Below the pieces are notes generated by a model. It was not told the DNA's origin, searched no databases, and saw only the letters and a program-made list of their open reading frames with translations. This document shows positions 1 through 5,913 of a stretch of DNA of 6,829 bases, one piece after another. Location of the stretch: contig CALBZG010000128.1 of the NCBI GenBank assembly GCA_937889655.1, positions 1 through 6,829 on the forward strand. The letters run 5' to 3'. The position numbers and the translations under genes are program-made. Each line of letters opens with the position of its first letter. The first letter of the stretch is position 1. Source of the stretch: an uncultured Clostridia bacterium (GTDB lineage Bacteria; Bacillota; Clostridia; Peptostreptococcales; Anaerovoracaceae).

Positions 1-165
1 ACACCGAAGTGGGGCTCCCCGTCAAATACCACAACATCTCCGGCTGTCAGCGGCGATCCGGCAGCGACCACTGGATCCGGTGTTAGCACTGATACGGAAG
101 CGAATCCGCCTGAACCTGTTATTCCGGCGCCGGAGCCTCCCGTTGAAGCACCTGAGAGTCCGTAG
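1..165 (+). CDS. C-terminal end of a truncated protein with a Pro/Thr/Ser-rich tail
   Basis: An open frame enters the window at base 1 and ends at TAG 163-165, giving 54 residues of low-complexity sequence rich in Pro, Thr, Ser, Ala, Gly and Glu; the end is dominated by PEP/PAP/PPE-type runs. Such acidic Pro-rich tails are typical of extracytoplasmic or wall-spanning parts of Gram-positive surface proteins, and bifunctional penicillin-binding proteins (PBP1A type) often end this way. No domain is visible, so the identity is not established. The stop is only 25 nt before the start of the NudC gene, which suggests cotranscription. That this frame is coding is inferred from its lack of stops, its coherent composition and the fit of the downstream ribosome binding site. 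Confidence 0.6.
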   Translation, partial: TPKWGSPSNTTTSPAVSGDPAATTGSGVSTDTEANPPEPVIPAPEPPVEAPESP

Positions 166-176
166 CAACCGGAAGA

Positions 177-186
177 AGAAGGAGGT
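177..186 (+). promoter_or_regulatory. Strong ribosome binding site that fixes the nudC start
   Basis: AGAAGGAGGT is close to a perfect anti-16S match, 4 nt before ATG 191. It supports this start over the in-frame ATG at 80, which lies inside the preceding coding sequence and has no comparable site. Confidence 0.85.
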
Positions 187-190
187 AACT

Positions 191-1039
191 ATGATCCATG
201 ATATAGAACCTAGAATATTCGATAACAACTTCAAAAGCAAGCCGGCGGAATCAAAGGACCTGTTTCTTTCTTACGAAGGAGACAGTGTTCTGGTAAGGGA
301 GGACAAAGACAAGCTCTGGTACCCTGCATTTTCTGATTTTGAGCTGGAATACCCAGATCTGATCAAAGACGCCCATTTTCTGTTTTCCGTGGATGATATC
401 AATTACTATCTGGTCGATGAGAAAGGGCTGGATTCTGCTGAAGGGTGGGTTTATGTAAGTACCTCCCGGTTCAGGACAGAACCTAAATATTGGCGTTCCT
501 TTGCCGGCGCGGTTGGATGGCAGCTGAAGAGATGGTATGAAAATCATCGATATTGCAGTAAATGCGGGAACCTGATGAAGCGTTCAGAGAATGAACGCAT
601 GCTGTTCTGCGAGGCTTGCGGATTCCAGGCGTATCCGACTATATCCCCTTGTGTGATCGTGGCGGTCCATGATAGAGAACGCCTGCTGTTGACAAAATAT
701 GCAGGCCGCGAATATACCCGATATGCTCTGATTGCCGGATTTGCTGAAATTGGAGAGAGCCTCGAGCAGACTGTTCACAGAGAAGTGAAAGAGGAAGTGG
801 GCCTAAAGGTTAAAAATCTTCAGTTCTACAAAAGTCAGCCCTGGCCATTTACAGATACATTGCTGGCGGGTTTTTTTGCCGAGCTTGATGGCAGCGACTC
901 TGTGACTATCGATGAACGGGAATTGGCAATGGGCGTTTGGATGGACCGTGAAGACATCCCGCCGGAAGAATTGAAAATCAGCCTGACAGGAGAAATGATC
1001 GAAGCTTTCAGGACTGGCTCAGTGGCTATTAAGCGTTAA
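191..1039 (+). CDS. nudC: NAD(+)/NADH pyrophosphatase, Nudix hydrolase NudC
   Basis: Encodes 282 residues, close to the usual NudC length. The family hydrolyses NAD(H) to NMN(H) and AMP and removes NAD caps from the 5' ends of RNA in the cytoplasm. The order is classic: a divergent N-terminal domain (about 1-115), a four-cysteine zinc ribbon (C122, C125, C140, C143), then the Nudix fold. The Nudix box at residues 183-205 fits GX5EX7REUXEEXGU exactly, with G183, E189, R197-E198 and E201-E202 as expected metal-binding and catalytic positions. The family signature SQPWPF is at 215-220, but the next residue is Thr where most NudC proteins have Pro. I chose ATG 191 because an AGAAGGAGGT site (177-186) sits just upstream. 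An earlier in-frame ATG at 80 would overlap the upstream gene and add an unrelated basic extension. The nearby upstream stop suggests an operon; a terminator follows. Confidence 0.95.
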   Translation: MIHDIEPRIFDNNFKSKPAESKDLFLSYEGDSVLVREDKDKLWYPAFSDFELEYPDLIKDAHFLFSVDDINYYLVDEKGLDSAEGWVYVSTSRFRTEPKYWRSFAGAVGWQLKRWYENHRYCSKCGNLMKRSENERMLFCEACGFQAYPTISPCVIVAVHDRERLLLTKYAGREYTRYALIAGFAEIGESLEQTVHREVKEEVGLKVKNLQFYKSQPWPFTDTLLAGFFAELDGSDSVTIDERELAMGVWMDREDIPPEELKISLTGEMIEAFRTGSVAIKR

Positions 1040-1083
1040 TCTTTAATTGTTCAACCTGAAAAAATTTCGATTATTTGATAAAT

Positions 1084-1117
1084 AAAATGCCGAATGCAAA
1101 ACATGAGGCATTTTTTT
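1084..1117 (+). terminator. Probable intrinsic terminator after nudC
   Basis: AAAATGCC (1084-1091) is perfectly complementary to GGCATTTT (1107-1114), with a 15-nt loop, and the right arm runs into a seven-T tract at 1111-1117. The stem is short with only three G-C pairs, so termination may be partial. It separates nudC from the SPFH gene. Confidence 0.65.
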
Positions 1118-1119
1118 GT

Positions 1120-1220
1120 TGCTCGAATGCAGTAAAGCAGAGGTATTGGTCCTACAAAGGGTATAAGTAAGAAAGAGACATTCTTCATGGATACCACTTT
1201 CGGAAATTCATTCATTATCA
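1120..1220 (+). other. Intergenic region before the SPFH gene
   Basis: About 100 nt between the nudC terminator and the SPFH ribosome binding site presumably holds a promoter. I find no good housekeeping pair. GGGTATAAG at 1159-1167 contains a sigma-B-like GGGTAT (1159-1164), but no matching -35 occurs at 12-14 nt; the nearest resemblance (AGGTATTG, 1141-1148) is only 10 nt away. Nothing else is visible. Confidence 0.3.
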
Positions 1221-1232
1221 GGGAGGTGCAAT

Positions 1233-2114
1233 ATGAGTATAAATTATATTATATATGGCGTTATCTTACTGGTTGTTCTGATCCTTTTCGCCGGAGTCAG
1301 GATCGTTCGTCCTACTCACCGGGGGCTGATCGAAACCTTTGGAAGATATTCGAAATTCGCGATGCCGGGGTTTCACTGGATCATACCGGTGATACAGAAG
1401 CTATACAAAGTAAACGTTACTGAGCAGATGGTCAATGCCGAGCCCCAGGTGATCATAACAAATGATAACCTAAATGCAACGGTAGACGCTCAGGTCTATT
1501 TCAAAATCGACCCGGATGAGCAAAGCGTAAAGAATTCCATTTACAACGTCAATGATTATCAGGTGCAGATCGTGTCTCTTGCACGAACGACCCTTCGAAA
1601 CATCATAGGCACCTTGTCATTGAAATCCGCCAACAGTGAGCGAGGCAGAATCAATACAGACTTGCTGGAAACTCTTAAAACAGAAACAAAAAACTGGGGT
1701 ATCGATATCATGCGGACGGAACTGAAAGAGATCGATCCGCCTCAGGATGTTCAGGAAACAATGAATAAGGTGGTTAAGGCAGAAAATGAAAAAATTTCAG
1801 CCATTGATTTTGCAACCGCTGCAGAAACCACTGCCGATGGTCTCAAAAGAGCCGAAATCAAGAAAGCAGAAGGAATCAAACAATCTAAAATTTTAGCGGC
1901 CGAGGGGGAAGCTCAGGCAATCAAGCTGATAAACGAAGCCGCCAACACATATTTTATTGGAAATGCGCAGTTGCTCAGAAAGTTGGAAGCTGTTGAAAAC
2001 TCCTTGAAAAACAATGCCAAGGTCATTGTCCCGGCTGAAGCGGAACTGATCAATGTGATCGGAGAATTGGCGGGAGTGACTCCGATAACCATAAAAGATC
2101 AAAACACGGAGTAA
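1233..2114 (+). CDS. SPFH/stomatin (slipin, QmcA-like) membrane protein
   Basis: Encodes 293 residues. A single N-terminal hydrophobic segment (about 5-24) anchors the protein and is followed at once by the SPFH (band 7) domain, from about 25 to 175. The segment RPTHRGLIETFGRYSKF (26-42), followed by PGFHWIIPVI (45-54), is typical of the start of stomatin-type SPFH domains. A charged Ala/Glu/Lys helical region (about 180-235) fits the coiled coil by which these proteins oligomerise into membrane rings or scaffolds. The conserved tail (about 243-281, containing NAQLLRKLEAVE and VIGELAG) is characteristic of this slipin subgroup. Family members organise membrane microdomains or regulate membrane proteases; the partner cannot be told from sequence. 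A clear GGGAGG site (1221-1226) sits before ATG 1233. The usual NfeD partner is absent: the next gene, 49 nt on, is RNase R. Confidence 0.92.
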   Translation: MSINYIIYGVILLVVLILFAGVRIVRPTHRGLIETFGRYSKFAMPGFHWIIPVIQKLYKVNVTEQMVNAEPQVIITNDNLNATVDAQVYFKIDPDEQSVKNSIYNVNDYQVQIVSLARTTLRNIIGTLSLKSANSERGRINTDLLETLKTETKNWGIDIMRTELKEIDPPQDVQETMNKVVKAENEKISAIDFATAAETTADGLKRAEIKKAEGIKQSKILAAEGEAQAIKLINEAANTYFIGNAQLLRKLEAVENSLKNNAKVIVPAEAELINVIGELAGVTPITIKDQNTE

Positions 2115-2163
2115 ATATAGAAAATATAGTGGGAAGGACAAATTAGTAAGAAGGCGAAGAGAT

Positions 2164-4158
2164 ATGAATAAAAACTTTATGATCAAAAATCGGAATACCA
2201 GAAGCAGAGCGGGAGACGAATTCGTACGTGGCACGCTGTCCAAGCATCGAAAAGAGTTTGGATTTGTGGTGCCTGAAACCGACAAAAATGGAGATATCTT
2301 TATTCCGCCTCCAGGGATGAAAGGTGCCATGCACGGCGACTTTGTCGAAGTAAGGCTGGTTTCCCGGGCTGAAACGGACAGGGCCAGAGAAGGGGTCATC
2401 GTCAAGATACTTAAACGCGCGGTGACCGAGGTGGTGGGCACCTTTGAAAAAAGCAAGAGGTTCGGATTTGTGGTTCCCGAAGACAGGAGGATCAAGGATG
2501 ACATTTTCGTAACGAAAAAGAATTTCAATGATGCACAACGGGGAGATAAAGTCGTTGTCGAAATCACCAAATATCCGGACCGTGAAAACTGCGCGGAAGG
2601 AAGGATCATAGAGATCATAAGCCGTGCCGGCGAAGCCGGAGGCGATATAAAAGCCCTGATACGGCAATATAATCTGACCCAGGAATTCCCGGAAAAGGTC
2701 TTGGCGGAAGCTGATTTTGCGGCCAACCTCGTGCCAGCCGAGCAGCTAACCGGAAGACGGGATCTTCGGGATCAGGTCATATTCACCATCGACGGTGCAG
2801 ACGCCAAAGATCTTGACGATGCTGTTTCAGTAGCCAAACTGGACAATGGGAATTATTTTCTGGGAGTCCACATCGCAGATGTCAGCCATTATGTTGCGGA
2901 AGGAAGCGCTCTGGATAAGGAAGCATTGAAAAGGGGCACCAGCGTTTATCTGATCGATCAGGTGATACCGATGCTTCCCAAAGCCTTATCAAACGGGATT
3001 TGTAGTCTGAATCCCAAAGTGGATCGGCTGACACTTTCCATCGATATGGAGATCGATGGAAGAGGCAAGGTACTTTCTCACGAAATATATGAAAGTGTAA
3101 TAAATTCAAATGCCAGAATGATTTACGATGACGTTTCCGATATGTTGGAACGGAACGATGAGGATCTGAAGATACAATATGATGAAATCTATCCGCATCT
3201 GGTCATCATGAATGAATTGGCTGGCACACTCAGAAAAGCAAGGCAGGACCGGGGCAGCCTTGATTTCGAGTTTGATGAAGCGTACATAACTCTAAACGAA
3301 TTTGGCGTTCCGGAAACCATCGTAACGGCGGAGCGGCGCATAGCCAACAGAATGATCGAGGAATTCATGCTCATCGCCAATGAAACCATTGCGGAGCACT
3401 TCTACTGGATGGAAACGCCATTTGTCTACCGTATCCATGAATCTCCATCACCTGAAAAAATCGAAGAGTTTAAGAGATTTTTAAGAAGCTTCAATATTCA
3501 GTTGAAAGGGAGCACAGAGAGTATCCATCCGAAAGCTCTGAACGAAGTGCTTGGTAAGGTTGAAGGCAGACCGGAAGAGCATGTAGTGAACACTGTAATG
3601 CTTCGTTCTATGAAAAAGGCGTTTTATGGAACGGAATGCGATGGGCACTTTGGTTTGGGCGTAAAGTATTACTGCCATTTCACATCACCGATCCGTAGAT
3701 ATCCGGATCTGATCATCCACCGTATTATCAAGGAGGCTATCCATGGGAGGATCGATGACAAGAGATACAAGAGCTTGAAGAAAAAAACGGATACCGCTGC
3801 AGAGATATCCTCGGCGACGGAACGTCAGGCTCAGGAACTGGAGAGAGAAGTCGAGAGACTGAAGAAAGCAGAATACATGTCGTATCATATTGGCGAAGTC
3901 TACGGCGGCGTCATCAATGGAGTCGCATCCTTCGGCTTCTTTGTGGAGATAGAAAATACCATTGAGGGCATGGTACGGCTTGACTTTATCGATGATGATT
4001 ATTATGACTATGAGCCGGAAAAATATCGCCTCATGGGCAGAAGGACACATCGCATTTTCGCTTTAGGGGATAAAATAACCATAAAAGTTCATTCTGTCGA
4101 TATTCTGAACAGGGAAATCAATTTTTCAATTTATCAAGAGGGACGAAAGAAAAAATAA
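2164..4158 (+). CDS. rnr: Ribonuclease R, short form without the N-terminal winged helix
   Basis: Encodes 664 residues of an RNase II/RNB-family 3'-5' exoribonuclease, which degrades structured RNA to nucleoside monophosphates in the cytoplasm. Domains in order: cold-shock domain 1 (about 19-66, with FGFVVP at 32-37), cold-shock domain 2 (about 88-135, with FGFVVP at 100-105), the RNB catalytic domain (about 198-530) and S1 (about 576-656). The catalytic acid cluster is intact: D210, D216, D218 and D219 have the 6-2-1 spacing of the metal-binding Asp set in RNase II and RNase R. The conserved HFTSPIRRYPDL is at 505-516. The usual N-terminal winged-helix domain of about 70 residues is missing, and the in-frame sequence upstream reaches a stop (2092-2094) with no other ATG. 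The C-terminus is a few basic residues rather than a long Lys-rich tail. AAGG at 2151-2154 is a modest ribosome binding site. Cotranscription with the SPFH gene is likely. There is no secG or smpB next to it in this window. Confidence 0.94.
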   Translation: MNKNFMIKNRNTRSRAGDEFVRGTLSKHRKEFGFVVPETDKNGDIFIPPPGMKGAMHGDFVEVRLVSRAETDRAREGVIVKILKRAVTEVVGTFEKSKRFGFVVPEDRRIKDDIFVTKKNFNDAQRGDKVVVEITKYPDRENCAEGRIIEIISRAGEAGGDIKALIRQYNLTQEFPEKVLAEADFAANLVPAEQLTGRRDLRDQVIFTIDGADAKDLDDAVSVAKLDNGNYFLGVHIADVSHYVAEGSALDKEALKRGTSVYLIDQVIPMLPKALSNGICSLNPKVDRLTLSIDMEIDGRGKVLSHEIYESVINSNARMIYDDVSDMLERNDEDLKIQYDEIYPHLVIMNELAGTLRKARQDRGSLDFEFDEAYITLNEFGVPETIVTAERRIANRMIEEFMLIANETIAEHFYWMETPFVYRIHESPSPEKIEEFKRFLRSFNIQLKGSTESIHPKALNEVLGKVEGRPEEHVVNTVMLRSMKKAFYGTECDGHFGLGVKYYCHFTSPIRRYPDLIIHRIIKEAIHGRIDDKRYKSLKKKTDTAAEISSATERQAQELEREVERLKKAEYMSYHIGEVYGGVINGVASFGFFVEIENTIEGMVRLDFIDDDYYDYEPEKYRLMGRRTHRIFALGDKITIKVHSVDILNREINFSIYQEGRKKK

Positions 4159-4179
4159 TATGCGGGAATGTATATTATT
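4154..4179 (+). repeat. A/T-only inverted repeat at the end of rnr
   Basis: AATAATAT (4154-4161) is complementary to ATATTATT (4172-4179) around a 10-nt loop. The left arm overlaps the rnr stop codon. All stem pairs are A-T and no T tract follows directly, so it is a poor terminator candidate. The same left arm recurs at 4204-4211 and could pair with the same partner. Confidence 0.35.
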
Positions 4180-4226
4180 GTTCTCCATGTCAGCCTCTGA
4201 AGGAATAATATGATCAGGAGGTCCCT

Positions 4227-5039
4227 ATGCCGACGACCTATGCCCATTTCATATTTGGGTGGAAAGCATATAATTATCTGCCGAAGGAGCTGCAACGACT
4301 TATAGACAGCAAAAAGACACTGTTCCAGACGGGGCTCCATGGCCCGGATATTCTATTCTATTACCGACCATTAAAAGACAATCCTTTAGTGGAATTGGCT
4401 CACAATATCCATGAGCGGTCAGCAATTGATTTTTTCGAAAATGCTCGCAGCGTAATGGGAAAATGTCCCGATAAGGAAGGGGCTCTCGTCTATTTGGTTG
4501 GATTTTTCTTTCATTATATACTGGATCGGGACTTTCACCCTATTGTAAGTAGCATCGTCGGTAACGACAGTGCTCAGCATAATCGGCTGGAAAAAGAGCT
4601 TGATAGAAAATTGATGATTCGGGAGAATCTGGACCCTCTTTCCTATCGCCCAGGCGTCCATCTGGGCCTTTCTCCAGGGGATGCGGAAATCATTTCCTTT
4701 TTTTATCCCGGAGTCAGCACCTTGCAGATCGAAAAGTCGGTGAGGGATATGAAGAGGTTGCTGGCAATATTGGTTACACCTGGGAAATGGAAATATCGGT
4801 TGCTTCGTTTGATTTTCTTTCTATCGGGGCGACAGAAAAAATTCGGGAGCCTTTTGATGCCTATGAGCCCAGATACAAGATACGCAGAATCAAGCGAGAG
4901 AATGGCCGATCTTTTGGATCGATCGGTCAGGCCTGCCGCTGCTCTTGCAAATGACCTCTACATGAGTTTGAGTATGAATGAAGGGGAGGGACCTTTGTCG
5001 AAGGAACTGCTCATGCAGATGAAGCGCAATTTCGTATGA
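4227..5039 (+). CDS. Zinc-dependent phospholipase C family protein, apparently cytoplasmic
   Basis: Encodes 270 residues that fit the zinc-dependent phospholipase C fold, the superfamily of Bacillus cereus PLC and clostridial alpha-toxin. The N-terminus, with AHFIFG (6-11) and GLHGPDILFY (36-45), matches the short family common in Clostridia. Candidate zinc ligands are H7, D41, H59 or H62, H96, D100, H104, H118 and E122. The spacings HX3D (96-100), 22 residues to H118, then HX3E (118-122) closely track the H118/D122/H128/H142/E146 ligand pattern of B. cereus PLC. There is no signal peptide, and the N-terminal Trp ligand created by maturation in secreted PLCs is absent, so a secreted lipase role is doubtful. 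A hydrophobic stretch at about 191-200 is too short for a convincing membrane segment. AGGAGGT (4216-4222) precedes ATG 4227. The gap from rnr is 68 nt with no good terminator, so read-through from rnr is possible. The substrate is unknown. Confidence 0.82.
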   Translation: MPTTYAHFIFGWKAYNYLPKELQRLIDSKKTLFQTGLHGPDILFYYRPLKDNPLVELAHNIHERSAIDFFENARSVMGKCPDKEGALVYLVGFFFHYILDRDFHPIVSSIVGNDSAQHNRLEKELDRKLMIRENLDPLSYRPGVHLGLSPGDAEIISFFYPGVSTLQIEKSVRDMKRLLAILVTPGKWKYRLLRLIFFLSGRQKKFGSLLMPMSPDTRYAESSERMADLLDRSVRPAAALANDLYMSLSMNEGEGPLSKELLMQMKRNFV

Positions 5040-5055
5040 CATCTTAGCAGTATAT

Positions 5056-5085
5056 CATCGAACGCTTTTATACGGTGGTTTGATG
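5056..5085 (+). repeat. Imperfect inverted repeat downstream of the phospholipase-like gene
   Basis: CATCGAAC (5056-5063) pairs with GTTTGATG (5078-5085), eight pairs including one G-T, around a 14-nt loop. It starts 17 nt after the phospholipase-like gene ends. No T tract follows, so it is not a standard terminator. The right arm contains the GTTTGA proposed as a sigma-B -35 element. Confidence 0.35.
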
Positions 5086-5101
5086 CCGTGAAAATGGGTA
5101 T
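5078..5101 (+). promoter_or_regulatory. Sigma-B-type (general stress) promoter candidate
   Basis: GTTTGA (5078-5083), a 12-nt spacer and GGGTAT (5096-5101) match the Bacillus sigma-B consensus (GTTTAA, 12-14 nt, GGGTAT) at 11 of 12 positions with allowed spacing. It points toward the lysine-rich gene and would leave a leader of roughly 135 nt. Whether the organism has a sigma-B-like factor cannot be seen here. No convincing housekeeping promoter was found in the same gap; GATAAT at 5175-5180 has only a weak -35 (TTTTCA 5150-5155, 19-nt spacer). Confidence 0.55.
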
Positions 5102-5160
5102 TAAAAAAATAAGTAAAAACTATTCAGTTTGAATTCGATACTTAGACAATTTTCAGGGGA

Positions 5161-5186
5161 ATCCTGCCTTATCGGATAATAAGGAT
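5161..5186 (+). repeat. Small dyad in the leader of the lysine-rich gene
   Basis: CCTTAT (5167-5172) is complementary to ATAAGG (5179-5184) around six bases. ATCCT (5161-5165) and AGGAT (5182-5186) offer an overlapping alternative pairing. It could be a protein-binding site or a leader hairpin. No T tract follows, and the function is unknown. Confidence 0.25.
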
Positions 5187-5242
5187 CATCTAATAAAATG
5201 TAATCGAAATGAATATTCAATAATCAAAGAGGAGGGCTTTTT

Positions 5243-5851
5243 ATGAGCAGATTAAAGAAAAATATCGAAGAGGTGTTAGACACAGCGATCGACATAGCAG
5301 AGGACAAGACGAAAGCGCTGAAAAAGAAGACAGGAAAACTAGCGGCTAAGGCTGAAAAATTGACGGATAAAGCCCTTGATCTGGCAGAGGACAAAACTAA
5401 AACGTTGAAAAAGAAAACAGGAAAGCTGGCGGCTAAAGCCGAAAAGCTAACGGATAAAGCACTCGATTTGGCAGAGGATAAAACGAAAACGTTGAAAAAG
5501 AAAACAGAAAAGCTGGCAGACAAGGCCGATAAATTAAAAGACAAAGCCATTGACAAAGCGGAAGACAGGAAAAAGGCGGTAAAAAAGAAAACAGAGAAAA
5601 AACTTGATGATAAAAGCGCCACCTTAATCAAAAAAGGAAAAAAAGAAGAAAAAGCCGAAAAATTGATAACGAAAGCAATAGAAAAGGCGGATAAGAAATC
5701 GGAAAAAATAATCGTCAAAGCTGAAGAGAAAGCCATAAAAAAGAAAGAGCAAATGGTGGGCAAGGCAATCGGCAAGGCAGAAATCAAGGCAGATAAGATT
5801 ATAAAAAAAGCTGAAGAAAAGGCAGAAAAGATTAAACAAAATCCCCATTAG
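5243..5851 (+). CDS. Lysine-rich, all-helical tandem-repeat protein (LEA/histone H1-like composition)
   Basis: Encodes 202 residues and I do not recognise a named family. I count 64 Lys (about 32%), 2 Arg and 40 Asp/Glu, for a net charge near +26. There is no Cys, Phe, Tyr or Trp, and the only Pro is the penultimate residue. Residues 14-100 are three consecutive 29-residue repeats (14-42, 43-71, 72-100), each built around AEDKTK, LKKKT, KLAxKA and KL; a fourth decaying copy covers about 101-119. The rest (about 120-198) is a looser KAEEKA-type helix. There is no signal peptide or membrane segment, so it is probably cytoplasmic. The composition recalls group 3 LEA and histone H1-like proteins, which points to protein, membrane or nucleic-acid protection under stress; this is by resemblance only. 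The sigma-B-like promoter upstream and the GlsB-family gene downstream agree with a stress role. A strong AGAGGAGGG site (5228-5236) precedes ATG 5243, and a terminator-like hairpin follows. Confidence 0.8.
   Translation: MSRLKKNIEEVLDTAIDIAEDKTKALKKKTGKLAAKAEKLTDKALDLAEDKTKTLKKKTGKLAAKAEKLTDKALDLAEDKTKTLKKKTEKLADKADKLKDKAIDKAEDRKKAVKKKTEKKLDDKSATLIKKGKKEEKAEKLITKAIEKADKKSEKIIVKAEEKAIKKKEQMVGKAIGKAEIKADKIIKKAEEKAEKIKQNPH
5282..5599 (+). repeat. 87-bp in-frame tandem repeat (three full copies and one partial)
   Basis: Copies lie at 5282-5368, 5369-5455 and 5456-5542, with a diverging partial copy at 5543-5599. Each encodes 29 residues. Copies 1-2 and the first half of copy 3 are nearly identical in protein, with many differences at third codon positions (for example Leu as CTT versus CTC). 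This suggests older duplication kept by selection on the protein rather than recent slippage. Confidence 0.85.
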
Positions 5852-5855
5852 GTAA

Positions 5856-5861
5856 TATAAT
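5856..5861 (+). promoter_or_regulatory. Perfect TATAAT -10 candidate just before the hairpin
   Basis: TATAAT lies 5 nt after the stop of the lysine-rich gene, with a poor -35 (TTAAAC, 5832-5837) at an 18-nt spacer. If used, transcription would start close to the left arm of the hairpin at 5868 and serve the GlsB-family gene. The local A/T richness makes a chance match plausible. Confidence 0.3.
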
Positions 5862-5867
5862 ATATCT

Positions 5868-5913
5868 AAAGCCTCCTGAGCCGGATGTTGATTAAAGGTT
5901 TTGGAGGCTTTTT
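5868..5913 (+). terminator. Strong terminator-like hairpin between the lysine-rich and GlsB-family genes
   Basis: AAAGCCTCC (5868-5876) is perfectly complementary to GGAGGCTTT (5903-5911), nine pairs around a 26-nt loop, and the right arm runs into a five-T tract (5909-5913). The T tract is short, so read-through is possible. It ends only 23 nt before the start of the next gene. Confidence 0.75.

Noticed and set aside
80..190. Upstream in-frame extension of the nudC frame from ATG 80
   Set aside because: It overlaps the end of the preceding frame, gives an Arg/Leu-rich extension unlike NudC, and has no good ribosome binding site; ATG 191 has a near-perfect one.
1187..1423. 78-codon + strand frame overlapping the SPFH start
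   Set aside because: Most of it is the SPFH gene read in another frame, and it has no family resemblance.
1893..2726. 277-codon frame on the - strand, with a 174-codon - strand frame at 2143-2667
   Set aside because: Antisense to the clearly coding SPFH and RNase R genes; Ser/Leu-rich shadow translations without domains.
5282..5599. CRISPR-like or mobile repeat interpretation of the 87-bp units
   Set aside because: The units are contiguous, in frame and codon-degenerate with no spacers, so they are a protein repeat.
5224..5787. 187-codon - strand frame, Phe/Ser-rich and apparently membrane-like
   Set aside because: It is the antisense of the Lys/Ala-rich repeat: AAA/AAG and GCC/GCT codons read backward give Phe, Leu, Ser and Ala. 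The + strand has the strong ribosome binding site and the coherent protein repeat.
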